Source: Cupriavidus metallidurans CH34 (GTDB lineage: Bacteria; Pseudomonadota; Gammaproteobacteria; Burkholderiales; Burkholderiaceae). From it: DNA of 64,000 bases. Under the pieces are notes generated by a model. The model saw only the letters and a program-made list of their open reading frames with translations, was not told the DNA's origin and ran no database searches. Of the stretch, positions 30,214 through 38,812 are shown piece after piece (position 1 is the first letter of the stretch; each line of letters opens with the position of its first letter). The stretch is taken from contig NC_007974.2 in NCBI RefSeq assembly GCF_000196015.1, forward strand, positions 2,170,001-2,234,000. Reading direction: 5' to 3'. Both the position numbers and the translations under genes were made by a program.

Positions 30214-30857
30214 CACCCGAGGCCTACGACTGGATGAACATCGGGATTTCGCTCGATGCTTATGGAAACGCCGTGCTGCCCGGCCTTCTGACGGTGGAGC
30301 AATGCGATGGACTCGCGGCACTCTACCCCAATGAGAAAGGCTACCGCACACGGATCGTCATGGCGCGCCATGGATTCGGGCGCGGCGAGTACAAGTACTT
30401 CGCTTACCCGTTGCCACCGCTGCTGGAACAGCTACGCCACGCGCTGTACCGCCGGCTAGCCCCGATTGCGAATCGCTGGAATCTGCAGTTGGGAATCGAC
30501 GTGCAGTACCCGGATGATCTGGTCGCATTCCTGCGACGGTGCCACCAGGCGGGCCAGACCCGGCCGACACCGCTGATCCTTCAGTACGGTGAGGGCGACT
30601 ACAACTGTCTTCACCAAGACCTATACGGCGAGCACGTCTTTCCGCTGCAGGTGGCCATCCTGCTGTCGGAGCCCGGCAAGGATTTCGCTGGCGGAGAGTT
30701 CGTCATGACAGAGCGTTCCACAAAAGGTCAGCGCGCGGATGTGGTTTCGCTGCGTAAGGGTGACGCGTTGGTATTTACCGTGAATCATCGGCCTGCGATG
30801 GGACGGAGTGGCGCTCGCAAAGTCTCCATGCGCCATGGCGTCAGCCGCATTCTCTGA
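30210..30857 (+). CDS. 2-oxoglutarate/Fe(II)-dependent oxygenase
   Basis: A 215-residue prolyl-4-hydroxylase-like double-stranded beta-helix protein. The iron motif is His-x-Asp in NCLHQDLYGEHVFPLQVAI, with the distal His in VFTVNHRPAMG and the 2OG-binding Arg in the RKVSMRHGVSRIL region. LSEPGKDFAGGEFVMTE is the usual strand pair between them. It would hydroxylate a protein, nucleobase or small molecule. It follows the 84-residue gene with a 4-base overlap. Its stop lies three bases from the end of the IS3-family element, but the C-terminus looks complete. Confidence 0.82.
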   Translation: MTPEAYDWMNIGISLDAYGNAVLPGLLTVEQCDGLAALYPNEKGYRTRIVMARHGFGRGEYKYFAYPLPPLLEQLRHALYRRLAPIANRWNLQLGIDVQYPDDLVAFLRRCHQAGQTRPTPLILQYGEGDYNCLHQDLYGEHVFPLQVAILLSEPGKDFAGGEFVMTERSTKGQRADVVSLRKGDALVFTVNHRPAMGRSGARKVSMRHGVSRIL

Positions 30858-30894
30858 CCTTGCCCCTGTTCCACGAATCCCATAACCGAGGGAA

Positions 30895-31788
30895 TTAGGC
30901 AGCCCGGTGTTGCTGAGCTGCGGACCAGTTTTTCTCGAACGTCATGGGGCTGACGTAGCCCAGCGTCGAGTGGAGTCGGCTGGCATTATAAAAGCCAAGC
31001 CAGTCAATTACCTCGTCCATTGCGGCGCGGCGGGTAGCGAACTGGCGACCGTGCAGGCGAGCGACCTTCAACGACCCCCACAGACTCTCAGTCGGCGCGT
31101 TGTCCCAGCAATCGCCCCTGCGGCTCATTGACGAGCGCATGCCATACGCCTTCAGGGCGTCTTGAAACAGATGGCTGCAATACTGGCTTCCCCGGTCGGT
31201 GTGCACAATCACACCGGCTTCCGGGCGGCGCCGGAACCAGGCCATGCGCAGCGCGTCCGTGACCAATTCGGCCTTCATGTGTGGTTGCATCGACCAGCCA
31301 ACCACCTGCCGGCTGAACAGGTCGATGATGACCACCAGGTAGAGCCAGCCTTCGGCGGTCGCCACATAGGTTATGTCGCTCGTCCAGACTTGATTGGGTG
31401 CTGCTGGGCTAAAGTCGCGTTGCAGCAGATTGGGGGCCACCGGCAAATCGTGGTTCGAGTTGGTTGTCGCGATGTACTTGCGCTTGTGGCGGGCACGGAT
31501 GCCGTGCAGCGCCATCAGCTTGCGAACACGCTCCTTGCCCACCCGCACCCCACGCGCCAGCAGTTCCTTCCACATGCGCGGCCAGCCGTACTCCCCCTTG
31601 ACCCCGGCGTGAATCGCCTTGATGTGGGCCAACAAGGCATCGTCACTGAGTCGGCCTCTATCTGGCCTGTCGGTGCTTACTGTGCGTTGCTTGCGCTGGT
31701 GATAGCCGCTGGGGCTGACCCCTAACAGCTCACACAGGACCGAGACCGGCCAGTAACGTCGGTTTCGCTCGATGAACGCATACCTCAC
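30895..31788 (-). CDS. IS3-family transposase OrfB
   Basis: A 297-residue DDE integrase-core protein. The three acidic residues lie in VWTSDITYV, IVHTDRGSQYCSHLF and NAPTESLWGSLKV, as expected for IS3-family OrfB. The N-terminal region YWPVSVLCELLGVSPSGYHQ is the HTH_21 segment. The reading begins at a GTG overlapping the end of orfA; the active OrfAB fusion would be made by -1 slippage at a run of seven A on the coding strand (31818-31824). It appears intact. Confidence 0.9.
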   Translation of the reverse strand: MRYAFIERNRRYWPVSVLCELLGVSPSGYHQRKQRTVSTDRPDRGRLSDDALLAHIKAIHAGVKGEYGWPRMWKELLARGVRVGKERVRKLMALHGIRARHKRKYIATTNSNHDLPVAPNLLQRDFSPAAPNQVWTSDITYVATAEGWLYLVVIIDLFSRQVVGWSMQPHMKAELVTDALRMAWFRRRPEAGVIVHTDRGSQYCSHLFQDALKAYGMRSSMSRRGDCWDNAPTESLWGSLKVARLHGRQFATRRAAMDEVIDWLGFYNASRLHSTLGYVSPMTFEKNWSAAQQHRAA

Positions 31789-32084
31789 ACCGACTCCTTC
31801 GCAAAGTATGCTGCGGCTTTTTTTAAAATATCGCGCTCCATCTTCAAGCGCGCCACCTCCGCCCGAAGCCGGGCCAGCTCCATCTGCTCCGGGCTGACCG
31901 GCTTCATACCCGCACCAGTCAGCTTGCCTTCCCGCTCCGCCTTGACCCAGTTATGCAGCGTCTGCGCTCTGATGCCCAGGGTCGCGCTAACCACTGCCAT
32001 GCTCTGCCCGCTCTTCACCAGCCGTACCGCTTCCAGCTTGAATTCCAGCGTGTACTGCGCCCGCTTTGTCTTGCTTGTCATCAC
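31785..32084 (-). CDS. IS3-family transposase OrfA
   Basis: A 99-residue OrfA with an N-terminal HTH (YTLEFKLEAVRLVKSGQSMA to LHNWVK) and a C-terminal leucine-zipper-like helix (ELARLRAEVARLKMERDILK). The AAAYFAKES end encodes the slippery stretch AAAAAAAG used for -1 frameshifting into OrfB. Length is normal. Confidence 0.9.
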   Translation of the reverse strand: MMTSKTKRAQYTLEFKLEAVRLVKSGQSMAVVSATLGIRAQTLHNWVKAEREGKLTGAGMKPVSPEQMELARLRAEVARLKMERDILKKAAAYFAKESV

Positions 32085-32139
32085 ATCTCTCCTTGCTTCA
32101 GTTTAACCTCAGCAAGGGATTCGTTTTGCGGGGGCAAGC

Positions 32140-32655
32140 TCAGACCTCACCTTCTGCAGCCTTGAGCGCGGCGCTGTGTTTGGCCACCATCTCGGCATTG
32201 TTTGCCTTGATAGCTTCGATTAGCGGGCGCAGCATGGTGAAACGTGTATCGGCAACCTTCGCGATGAAGTCGGCAGTCAATCTCCTTTTCCCTGTTTCTA
32301 TCGCGATGGTTTGTGCCAACTCGAAAATCCGCGAGCACACGGCTGGATTCCTCTGCGACTTTTCACGGAGTATGACGTCCAATTCCTCGAAGGTCGCCAA
32401 CTCTTCCAGCCATTGATACCTAACGAGTTCTCTGATGTACAACTTCCATTCCCGGTCAGCCATCTGGGGCGGCAACAGGCGAATACCCGAGTCTGTAGCC
32501 CGGCGCTTTGAATGCATGTTGTCCGGGTAAAGCTCCATAGCGGTCGGCAGCCCAACATGCAGGGATGGAACGCGAATCCTGTTGGCGAAAGTCATGAAGA
32601 AGTCGATGTTTCTGTAATGTCGCCTTGGACCGGCCAGAGTTTCATAGACACTCAC
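32140..32655 (-). pseudogene. tnsC: tnsC 3' fragment, separated from its 5' part by an IS
   Basis: The 171-codon reading (TLAGPRRHYRNIDFFMTFAN, RIRVPSLHVGLPTAMELYPD) continues the AAA+ ATPase that ends abruptly at 33818. It carries the sensor-type strand VPSLHVGLPTAM and the helical lid region LVRYQWLEELATFEELDVIL. Joining the parts gives about 430 residues, shorter than the 555 of Tn7 TnsC. The stop lies two bases from the end of the left IS, so the C-terminus may also be cut. This ATPase would have linked target selectors to the TnsAB transposase; it is no longer a single gene. Confidence 0.8.
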
Positions 32656-33503
32656 GAGCCGTTTAGCGCGTAGCGCCGCTCAAACTCTACAGGTGACAGG
32701 TCGCCGGCGGAACCGTGCCGGCGAATCGGGTTATAGAACATCTCAATGTAATCGAATACGTCCGTGGCAGCAGTCGCCCTGTTCGGGTAGATGCGCCGCT
32801 TGATTCGCTCCTTCTTCAATGCACTGAAGAAGCTCTCGGCAACGGCGTTATCGTGACAATTACCGCGACGACTCATGCTCGGCACCATGTTGTGTGCCTT
32901 CAGGAATGACTGCCAATCATCGCTGGTGAACTGGCTGCCCTGATCCGAATGCACCATAACACCTGCCCTCGGTTTGCGTTTCCAGACTGCGGCTAGCAAG
33001 GCCTGCAATACCAGATCGCTGGTCATCGTTGATCGCGTGGCCCAGCCAACGATCTGACGCGAGTACAAATCCATGACTGCCGCCAGATACAGCCAGCCTT
33101 CGTAGGTTCGGATGTACGTGATGTCGGTGACCCAGACCTTGTTCGGCGCATCGGGGGCGAACTCTCGATTCAAGACGTTCGCCACCACGCCGACCGGACC
33201 GCCACGATAGCGTGGCTTGCTGCCGTAACCAACCTGTGCGCGCAGGCCTTCTCCTTTCATCAGTCGATGCACACGGTGACGGCTGCAAGCTTCGCCAGAT
33301 TCACGCAGATCTACCGTGATCTTGCGGTAGCCATAGACGCCACCGCTGGCCAACCAGTGATGCTTGATCAGACCCAGCAGCCGATCATCCTCCCGCCGGC
33401 GTGGGCTGGATGCCTGGCGTTGCCAGACGTAGTAACCGCTACGATGAACGCCCAGTACCCGACACATCGTGCGCAGGCAATATTCACTGATGTGGGAGCG
33501 CAT
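32652..33503 (-). CDS. IS3-family transposase OrfB
   Basis: A 283-residue integrase-core transposase. DDE residues lie in VWVTDITYI, MVHSDQGSQFTSDDW and NAVAESFFSALKKE. The N-terminal segment CRVLGVHRSGYYVWQRQASS is the HTH_21-type region. It would be made as an OrfAB fusion by -1 slippage at seven A (coding strand, 33548-33554). The reading is uninterrupted and likely functional. Confidence 0.9.
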   Translation of the reverse strand: MRSHISEYCLRTMCRVLGVHRSGYYVWQRQASSPRRREDDRLLGLIKHHWLASGGVYGYRKITVDLRESGEACSRHRVHRLMKGEGLRAQVGYGSKPRYRGGPVGVVANVLNREFAPDAPNKVWVTDITYIRTYEGWLYLAAVMDLYSRQIVGWATRSTMTSDLVLQALLAAVWKRKPRAGVMVHSDQGSQFTSDDWQSFLKAHNMVPSMSRRGNCHDNAVAESFFSALKKERIKRRIYPNRATAATDVFDYIEMFYNPIRRHGSAGDLSPVEFERRYALNGS

Positions 33504-33520
33504 GAATGCGTACCTTGCCG

Positions 33521-33793
33521 CTATCCCTTTGCAAAGTACGCGGCGGCTTTTTTTAGAATGTCGCGCTCCTCTGTCACGCGCTTGAGCTCGGCCTTCAGTC
33601 GTCGAATCTCGGCGTTCTGATCCAGTTCGGCCCGCTGCACGACGTCCGGTTTCTCGAACTTCCTCTTCCAGGCGTACAGGCTATGGGTCGTGATGCCCAA
33701 CCTCTGCGCCACATCCGCCACCGAATGACCGCGCTCAGTGACTTGCTTGACTGCCTCAATCTTGAACTCATCCGTGTACCGCTTGCCGCTCAT
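33521..33793 (-). CDS. IS3-family transposase OrfA
   Basis: A 90-residue OrfA starting MSGKRYTDEFKIEAVKQVTE, with the HTH GHSVADVAQRLGITTHSLYA and a C-terminal zipper (IRRLKAELKRVTEERDILKK). A GTG- or ATG-type upstream extension (MATEEVS) is possible, but MSGKRYT is the usual family start. Confidence 0.9.
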   Translation of the reverse strand: MSGKRYTDEFKIEAVKQVTERGHSVADVAQRLGITTHSLYAWKRKFEKPDVVQRAELDQNAEIRRLKAELKRVTEERDILKKAAAYFAKG

Positions 33794-33817
33794 ACTGACC
33801 TCCTCGGTTGCCACAAA

Positions 33818-34621
33818 TTATGGCTCGAAGATGTCTACGAAAGGCTGGCCGGTCCACCTTGCATCGCGAAGTACATTGTGGATTTCATCGAGAACTAGCA
33901 GACCCGTGAAGTGTCTTTCCAAGGTCCGCCCGACCAACGCCATGCGGTCGTCCAGACCCATTTGCTTCGTGATGTACTTGGCATATTTAGAGCCAAGTTG
34001 CTCATCGACCTGTTCCAAAATCCAATACATCAGTTGCTTCAAGCTGCCGTCTGGCGGGCATTCAACCTTCAACCACACGAGCTGGACGATTCCATGCTTG
34101 GAGTGCTTCAGCACCTGAGGCAAACACTGAAGGGAGCGATCGACGACCGTCGACTTGCCGATTCCAGAAGGCCCCAGCAACCCAAAGGTCGCTGCATGAG
34201 AGGGCATATGAGCCTGCAACGGCAGAACAGTGCCTGTTTGCATAGCCAGCCGATATCGTTCCTGGAGGGTCTGCCGCCTGTTCACTAAGGGATTGCGGGA
34301 CGCGTACCCGTTCCAGACGTTCTTGAAGATGTCTTGCATGACGCTGATATGCCAAGGCAAGGTCTCCAGAAACGTACGCAATCGCGAGACTGCATGAAGT
34401 CGAAAGCTTCGAGGCATAAACCGTTGCTCGTCAGAAAACGACGGATAGCTTGCGAAGCCTTTGATGGTCTCCTGTCCGTAATAGTCTTGAGGCAGCGCCT
34501 CGACGAGCGGATTCCCTGCGAACTCGGGGATGAGCGACGGCAGGTACTCCGCTTCGATGAAATCGCGCTCCCCCTCGAACGTATGTGAAGGGAGTATGTA
34601 TTCGTTAGGCTTGGTTTTCAT
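33818..34621 (-). pseudogene. tnsC: tnsC 5' fragment (AAA+ regulator of Tn7-like transposition)
   Basis: The first 267 codons of a TnsC-type ATPase. Walker A is GLLGPSGIGKSTVV (about 147-160) and Walker B is LLVLDEIHNV (241-250). The reading ends in IFEP and a stop created at the IS junction; the missing part is at 32140-32655. It overlaps the end of tnsB by 17 bases, the normal tnsABC order. A truncated protein might still bind ATP and TnsB but would lack the lid and the C-terminal contacts. Confidence 0.85.
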
Positions 34622-36785
34622 CTTTGTCTCCTTTCAGGTCATCTGGAGGGTTTCTCTTTGCTGCTTCCAGGAGCGCGATTGAAAGATCGCCGAAGTCTTC
34701 CCACGACTCCTCGGCCTGCTCTTCCACCTTCTTGGGTGTCTCGACAGGAGGTTCGTTGCGCAGGATTTCAGGCACCTGACCGCTGCGTAGCAGGTCTTCG
34801 AGTTCGCGCTCATTTGCCTTAGCGTCGCGGATACTCTTCGTATCTAGCTGCTTGACGCCGGCTGCGACCATGCGCTCTTCCTTCTCCTTGATGGCTCCCT
34901 CGACGATGGCTTCCCTCTGGTCACGCAGTGCACGCTTGAGTGGCTCCGCGTTGTCAAAGCCATCATTCAAAGTGCGCGCAGCGTCCTTCTGCAGCTTTTC
35001 GATTTCTGCCAGGCTCACTACCTCGTCATACTGCTGCCCTGCCGTCATCCGAAGCGTCGCTCTCTCGAACGATCCGTCTTCATGGAGGACGAACAGCTTT
35101 GCCGGATTAATCGGGTCATATGCGACCTCGACCTTAAAGTTCTTCTTTCGGGATCGGGGGAACCACTCTTCCTTCATCGCACGCGGTGTCTCATAGAAGC
35201 GAGTCGCAAACCCGATACCATATTCAGAGACTACGGCTTCACCGCGCGGGTACACGCAGGCTCGAACCTCGTCGATGTGAACAGTCCGGAGTGCTCCACT
35301 GAGCTTGCTGATACCGAACTTCCACAGTTCCACGGGGGTTGGACTCAGCTTTGCGGCAACCATCTCAGGAATCTGCTTCTTCGTGCGGAGGGGGCGGTTG
35401 TTGTACTCGATGACGCTGACGAGGAACACCGCTGTGAACTCGCGGAGGGTGAGCACCGCGTCCAGTCGATAATCCTTGCCGCCCCGCTCTCTAAAGTCCT
35501 TGTCGACGTAGCCCGGCACAAACGGCGCCCAAACGGCGTTGAGCAGATTGAAGCGCGACTCGACAATCGACTTCCAGTCGGGCCGGAACGCCGCCGTATT
35601 AGCGACGTCCATAATCATTCGCTGAACGATGCGATCCCACGCCTTGACGCTGATGAATTCCGAGCCGCGGTCTCCAAGTAGCTGACTCGATAAATGGTGC
35701 GCAGGCCAGTGTTCCTCTTTGGTTTCGATTCCGTATTCGGCGCAAAGGGCAACCTTCGGCGTCACAACGCTCTCCATCGCCAGCGCGGCCCCCTCAATTG
35801 AAGGAGGGGAGAGAGTGACGTACACACCAACAATCTGCCGAGAGAACGTATCTGAGACGATGTAGATCGTCGGCCGACCGACAATCGAAAGCCTGTCCAG
35901 AGCCGACACGAGATACACGTCGGCAATCGTCGCGTCTATCTGATACTGCGCACCCGGCCCGTACGTATCCACCGTCCCGTTGAACGCGCGCATCGAAAGA
36001 TTGAATCTCCGTTCACCATGCTTCTTGCGTTTGCGCTGGGTAAACGGGCGCGTGAAGTACAGGTGATGCTGAAGCTGGCGTCTGGTGAAGAGCTTTGTCG
36101 CGGGCCAGTCGTGACAGAACTTCTCGTGGATAAAGTCGAGAGCCAGTTGCAGCGTGCGCTTCGGCGCACCGAGCAAGTAACTTACGCCGGCTTCAAGTAT
36201 GGAGCGGTTGGATTCGTTAACTTGTGTGCCATCGCCTGCCTTCACGCTCCTCTTTGCCCCGACCTTACTCAGTGCATTCCTTTGCTTGCCGCGGCCGCCG
36301 CAATTGGCCAGATCGCCCTCCAGAGCGGAGACCGTCATTCCACGGGCAAGGTATCGCTTGAGCTGAAAGGTGAGCGTAGCCCGGGGCTTCCCCACTTTGG
36401 CCACCTGCTCCTCGATAGCCTTGCCGCGTTTACTCGGGGTCAGAATGTCGATCAGCTTCTTTCCCTTAACCAAATCGAAAATCCAGCGCATTCGTTCAAG
36501 GGCAAAGGCACTAGGCTCAGCCCGGACCTTGACTGCGTACGGGTCCTCTCCAACGAAGACCAGAGCGTCGTCGCCAACGTAGTCAGGACTGAACCGTGCC
36601 CTCAGTTCGTCCGTGAGGCATGCTTGCGGCCAATCATCACCGCTTACCGGCACATAGAAGGTGTGGTACGACTGGCCACCTGTCCAAACGATGCGCTGGA
36701 GCGGACTCTTCGGGTCATTCCGCAGCCGGAACAACATGTTGGTGGCCAGCTCAGGCAGACGTTGGATTTGGAGATTGCTCATCAC
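34605..36785 (-). CDS. tnsB: Tn7-like transposase TnsB
   Basis: A 726-residue retroviral-integrase-superfamily transposase that makes the 3' cuts and strand transfer. The catalytic triad is visible: Asp284 in QYQIDATIADVYL, Asp372 in LLGDRGSEFISV and Glu409 in DWKSIVESRFNLL. The N-terminal DNA-binding domains and the C-terminal basic/acidic tail (used by Tn7 TnsB to contact TnsC) are present. It overlaps tnsA by four bases. Length is close to Tn7 TnsB (702). No frameshift is seen. Confidence 0.92.
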   Translation of the reverse strand: MMSNLQIQRLPELATNMLFRLRNDPKSPLQRIVWTGGQSYHTFYVPVSGDDWPQACLTDELRARFSPDYVGDDALVFVGEDPYAVKVRAEPSAFALERMRWIFDLVKGKKLIDILTPSKRGKAIEEQVAKVGKPRATLTFQLKRYLARGMTVSALEGDLANCGGRGKQRNALSKVGAKRSVKAGDGTQVNESNRSILEAGVSYLLGAPKRTLQLALDFIHEKFCHDWPATKLFTRRQLQHHLYFTRPFTQRKRKKHGERRFNLSMRAFNGTVDTYGPGAQYQIDATIADVYLVSALDRLSIVGRPTIYIVSDTFSRQIVGVYVTLSPPSIEGAALAMESVVTPKVALCAEYGIETKEEHWPAHHLSSQLLGDRGSEFISVKAWDRIVQRMIMDVANTAAFRPDWKSIVESRFNLLNAVWAPFVPGYVDKDFRERGGKDYRLDAVLTLREFTAVFLVSVIEYNNRPLRTKKQIPEMVAAKLSPTPVELWKFGISKLSGALRTVHIDEVRACVYPRGEAVVSEYGIGFATRFYETPRAMKEEWFPRSRKKNFKVEVAYDPINPAKLFVLHEDGSFERATLRMTAGQQYDEVVSLAEIEKLQKDAARTLNDGFDNAEPLKRALRDQREAIVEGAIKEKEERMVAAGVKQLDTKSIRDAKANERELEDLLRSGQVPEILRNEPPVETPKKVEEQAEESWEDFGDLSIALLEAAKRNPPDDLKGDKDENQA

Positions 36786-37813
36786 TTGCTCCGAACGAAA
36801 ATCTCACAATCCTTAGTGATGTCGCCGTCGTCGATATCGGTCGAGAGGACACGCTCGGCCAGCAGCCAGCGAATCGCAGCGATGGATGTCCCCATGGGAA
36901 GGCAAAGCGCGAGGTCCGCGCGGAAGGCCAGCTCCCAGAAACTCATAGGTCCGCCCTCGACTTGGCCTACCAGGCAATCATGCAGAGGATTCGCACCAGG
37001 CGCATACGGACGCTCGGTGGGCGCGCGACGCGCTTGATAAATCCAATGCAGGTTTCGGGAACGCTGCACCTTCAGCGTTGAGGAAAGCGCAACCCGCGTC
37101 GGAACACCCCGTCGCCGCCAAAATTCCTCGGCGATCGCCAGCTTTTCTTCCGTACGTTGTTCTTCGTAGTGGGCGTCTTCCACTACTGCGACGGCTTCGA
37201 GTCCGCGCTTCCTGACGAGCAGCAGGTCCGTTGTAAGGGGAATGGCGAGTCGGTACTTCGTGCTGTAGGGATGCCTGAAGCCCAACTCGGCGGCAATGCC
37301 GCAGGTGAGCGCGACCGGGAGCAGCGGATACTGTTCACGAATGTCCAGCATCTCCTCATCCCACCATGCTTCCAGGTAGGCGTAGTACTCGTTGTCAGAC
37401 AGTAGATGGTGTGTTCGATAGCCCGTGAGTGCCGACGACGTGCGATGGACGCGGCCCAGGGACGAGAAGTCGTTGACCTGAATCCACGGACGGTACGCGT
37501 TCCCGCTTCCCATTCCTCGCCCTTCACGCAGAAATCTTTCTAATTTCTGTGGATTCATTTCAAACGGAGACCATACGCCGGCCTTCCGCGTACGTATGAC
37601 TTCTTTCCCCTTCGCGCGGCCCGACACTGCGGGATTGAGAAGACGCTTGGCTACCGCCGACAAATCTTGTGACTTTTTGGTCAAGTCCAACTCCGATAAT
37701 TGTTCAAAGCCGGGACTAGCTTTTGTGGCGTGCACATTAAAGTCCCGTGCGAGCGTATAGGCCGAAAAAATGCCGGGCTCGTGCGCTTTGGATGCGGATG
37801 ACGAAAAGTCCAA
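36782..37813 (-). CDS. tnsA: Tn7-like endonuclease subunit TnsA, catalytic lysine missing
   Basis: A TnsA-type nuclease of about 343 residues. GRGMGSGNAYRPWIQV, THHLLSDNEYYAYLEAWW and LDIREQYPLLP align clearly with Tn7 TnsA. The equivalents of Glu63 and Asp114 are Glu142 (SDNEYY) and Asp196 (TTDLL). The Q-V-K segment holding Gln130 and Lys132 reads AVAVVEDAHY here, with no lysine, so 5'-strand cleavage may be lost. The only nearby start is a TTG; the frame is open 27 bases further upstream. First gene of the tnsABC operon. Confidence 0.88.
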   Translation of the reverse strand: MDFSSSASKAHEPGIFSAYTLARDFNVHATKASPGFEQLSELDLTKKSQDLSAVAKRLLNPAVSGRAKGKEVIRTRKAGVWSPFEMNPQKLERFLREGRGMGSGNAYRPWIQVNDFSSLGRVHRTSSALTGYRTHHLLSDNEYYAYLEAWWDEEMLDIREQYPLLPVALTCGIAAELGFRHPYSTKYRLAIPLTTDLLLVRKRGLEAVAVVEDAHYEEQRTEEKLAIAEEFWRRRGVPTRVALSSTLKVQRSRNLHWIYQARRAPTERPYAPGANPLHDCLVGQVEGGPMSFWELAFRADLALCLPMGTSIAAIRWLLAERVLSTDIDDGDITKDCEIFVRSK

Positions 37814-38083
37814 CGCTGGGAGGGAATATTTCGGGGAGATTTATTTCTAGTAGGGGACGCCACCCATCGCCGATCTGACATGCAAGTATTCTTTAAATCA
37901 CATTTCAGGCGCAGCCCGCTGCGATACAGTGGCGCCGAGCACGGGCGAGCTATCTACCCCACTCGCGTCAATCGAGACCCAAGACAGATGGCTCCTGCCG
38001 CCGGCGTGCGCTGCTTGCCATTGGCACCCTTTGGCGGTACACCAACATCGATGTTGCGGCTCCGTGCAAGCGCCGGATGCTCG
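37814..38083. other. Region upstream of tnsA; expected Tn7-like right end not resolved
   Basis: In Tn7-like elements the right end with repeated TnsB sites lies just upstream of tnsA. This stretch is locally AT-rich near 37820-37910, but I could not find repeated 20-base sites or a TGT/ACA terminus with confidence. No gene supported. Confidence 0.35.
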
Positions 38084-38641
38084 TCAGGCGGCGACGCGTT
38101 CCTTCAAGTGCCGCGGGTCCAAGGAATACCCCGAGATCTGCGTCTGCTCCGGCCTCGTCGTCAGCAAGGTCACGAGTCGCTCCCACGCACCTGGTTCAGT
38201 CAGCCCCCGCCAGTTGTCAACGATGCAGGCGCTGTCGAGAAGTTGGGGTACAACCTGACGCGCGTCGCAATCGACAAGCACAGGATGCTCAGGCTGTCGC
38301 CGAACAAGGTCGTTTTGCAGCCAGTCGCGTCGCGAGCGATTGTTGGTCACTCTGGCACGAGGCCCCCTGCATTCGCGCCACGTAGAGCCAATGACGTGCG
38401 AGCGAACGGACTCGGGGAGCAGGCGCAACGTACCCTGGTAGCCCACAATCTGTACCCACCAGTTGTGCAGGACGACGACGGTCGATGGGCAGGCATCCAT
38501 GAGCTGTTCGAGGATTGTGTTGTTCTCGAACAGCGTATGTCCGCCAGCGCGAAGGCGCGGTGCACACCCTCCGTGAAACGAAACTAAGTTCGGATGAAGC
38601 ACGCCGTCGAAGGCAAGGTATAACGTGGGCATGGTGGTCAT
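38084..38641 (-). CDS. HAD-like protein (Swiss-army-knife RNA repair type) with altered nucleophile
   Basis: A 185-residue protein resembling the small HAD domain found in or near RNA-repair and polyvalent proteins. The start region TLYLAFDGVLHPNLV matches the HAD motif I LDFDGVLHP except that the first Asp, the phosphoryl acceptor, is Ala. LMDACPSTVVVLHNWWVQIV and HPVLVDCDARQVVPQLLDSA match later motifs. The ATG at 38641 has GAGGAGG seven bases upstream. With the nucleophile gone it may bind rather than hydrolyse. Family call is from pattern memory. Confidence 0.6.
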   Translation of the reverse strand: MTTMPTLYLAFDGVLHPNLVSFHGGCAPRLRAGGHTLFENNTILEQLMDACPSTVVVLHNWWVQIVGYQGTLRLLPESVRSHVIGSTWRECRGPRARVTNNRSRRDWLQNDLVRRQPEHPVLVDCDARQVVPQLLDSACIVDNWRGLTEPGAWERLVTLLTTRPEQTQISGYSLDPRHLKERVAA

Positions 38642-38812
38642 TGCATGACCTCCTCGAACTGTTCCGCTACGAACGAACCCTTGCTCTGCGGGCTCGAAGA
38701 AGCGATAGAATGGCTGTGGCAACCTGTCGGCTGACGAACCAAGTTTCTCTCGACGCACTGCATCCTGAGAGGGGCTGGACTGTTGCCCCATGAAACTGCA
38801 AGAGGATCCGAG

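Larger units (their letters stand above)
30860..32137 (-). mobile_element. IS3-family insertion sequence (first copy type)
   Basis: About 1.28 kb carrying orfA and orfB. The ends match in inverted orientation: TTGCCCC plus ACGAATCCC and GAGG blocks recur at both ends with a few mismatches. No target-site duplication is visible; the left flank is chromosomal sequence after the dioxygenase gene and the right flank is tnsC. That asymmetry suggests a deletion adjacent to the IS. Confidence 0.8.
32645..33835 (-). mobile_element. IS3-family insertion sequence (second type) inside tnsC
   Basis: About 1.2 kb with orfA and orfB, inserted between the codons for VDIFE and ETLAGP of tnsC. It differs in sequence from the neighbouring IS3-family element, so the two are separate insertions. 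I could not resolve the exact inverted repeats or a target duplication, so the ends are approximate. Confidence 0.8.

Noticed and set aside
30860..33835. Composite transposon formed by the two IS3-family elements
   Set aside because: The two ISs differ in sequence and ends, so they would not act as matched ends; the DNA between them is just the tnsC fragment.
37814..38083. Tn7-like right end with TnsB sites
   Set aside because: No repeated 20-base motif or matching terminus could be recognised by eye.
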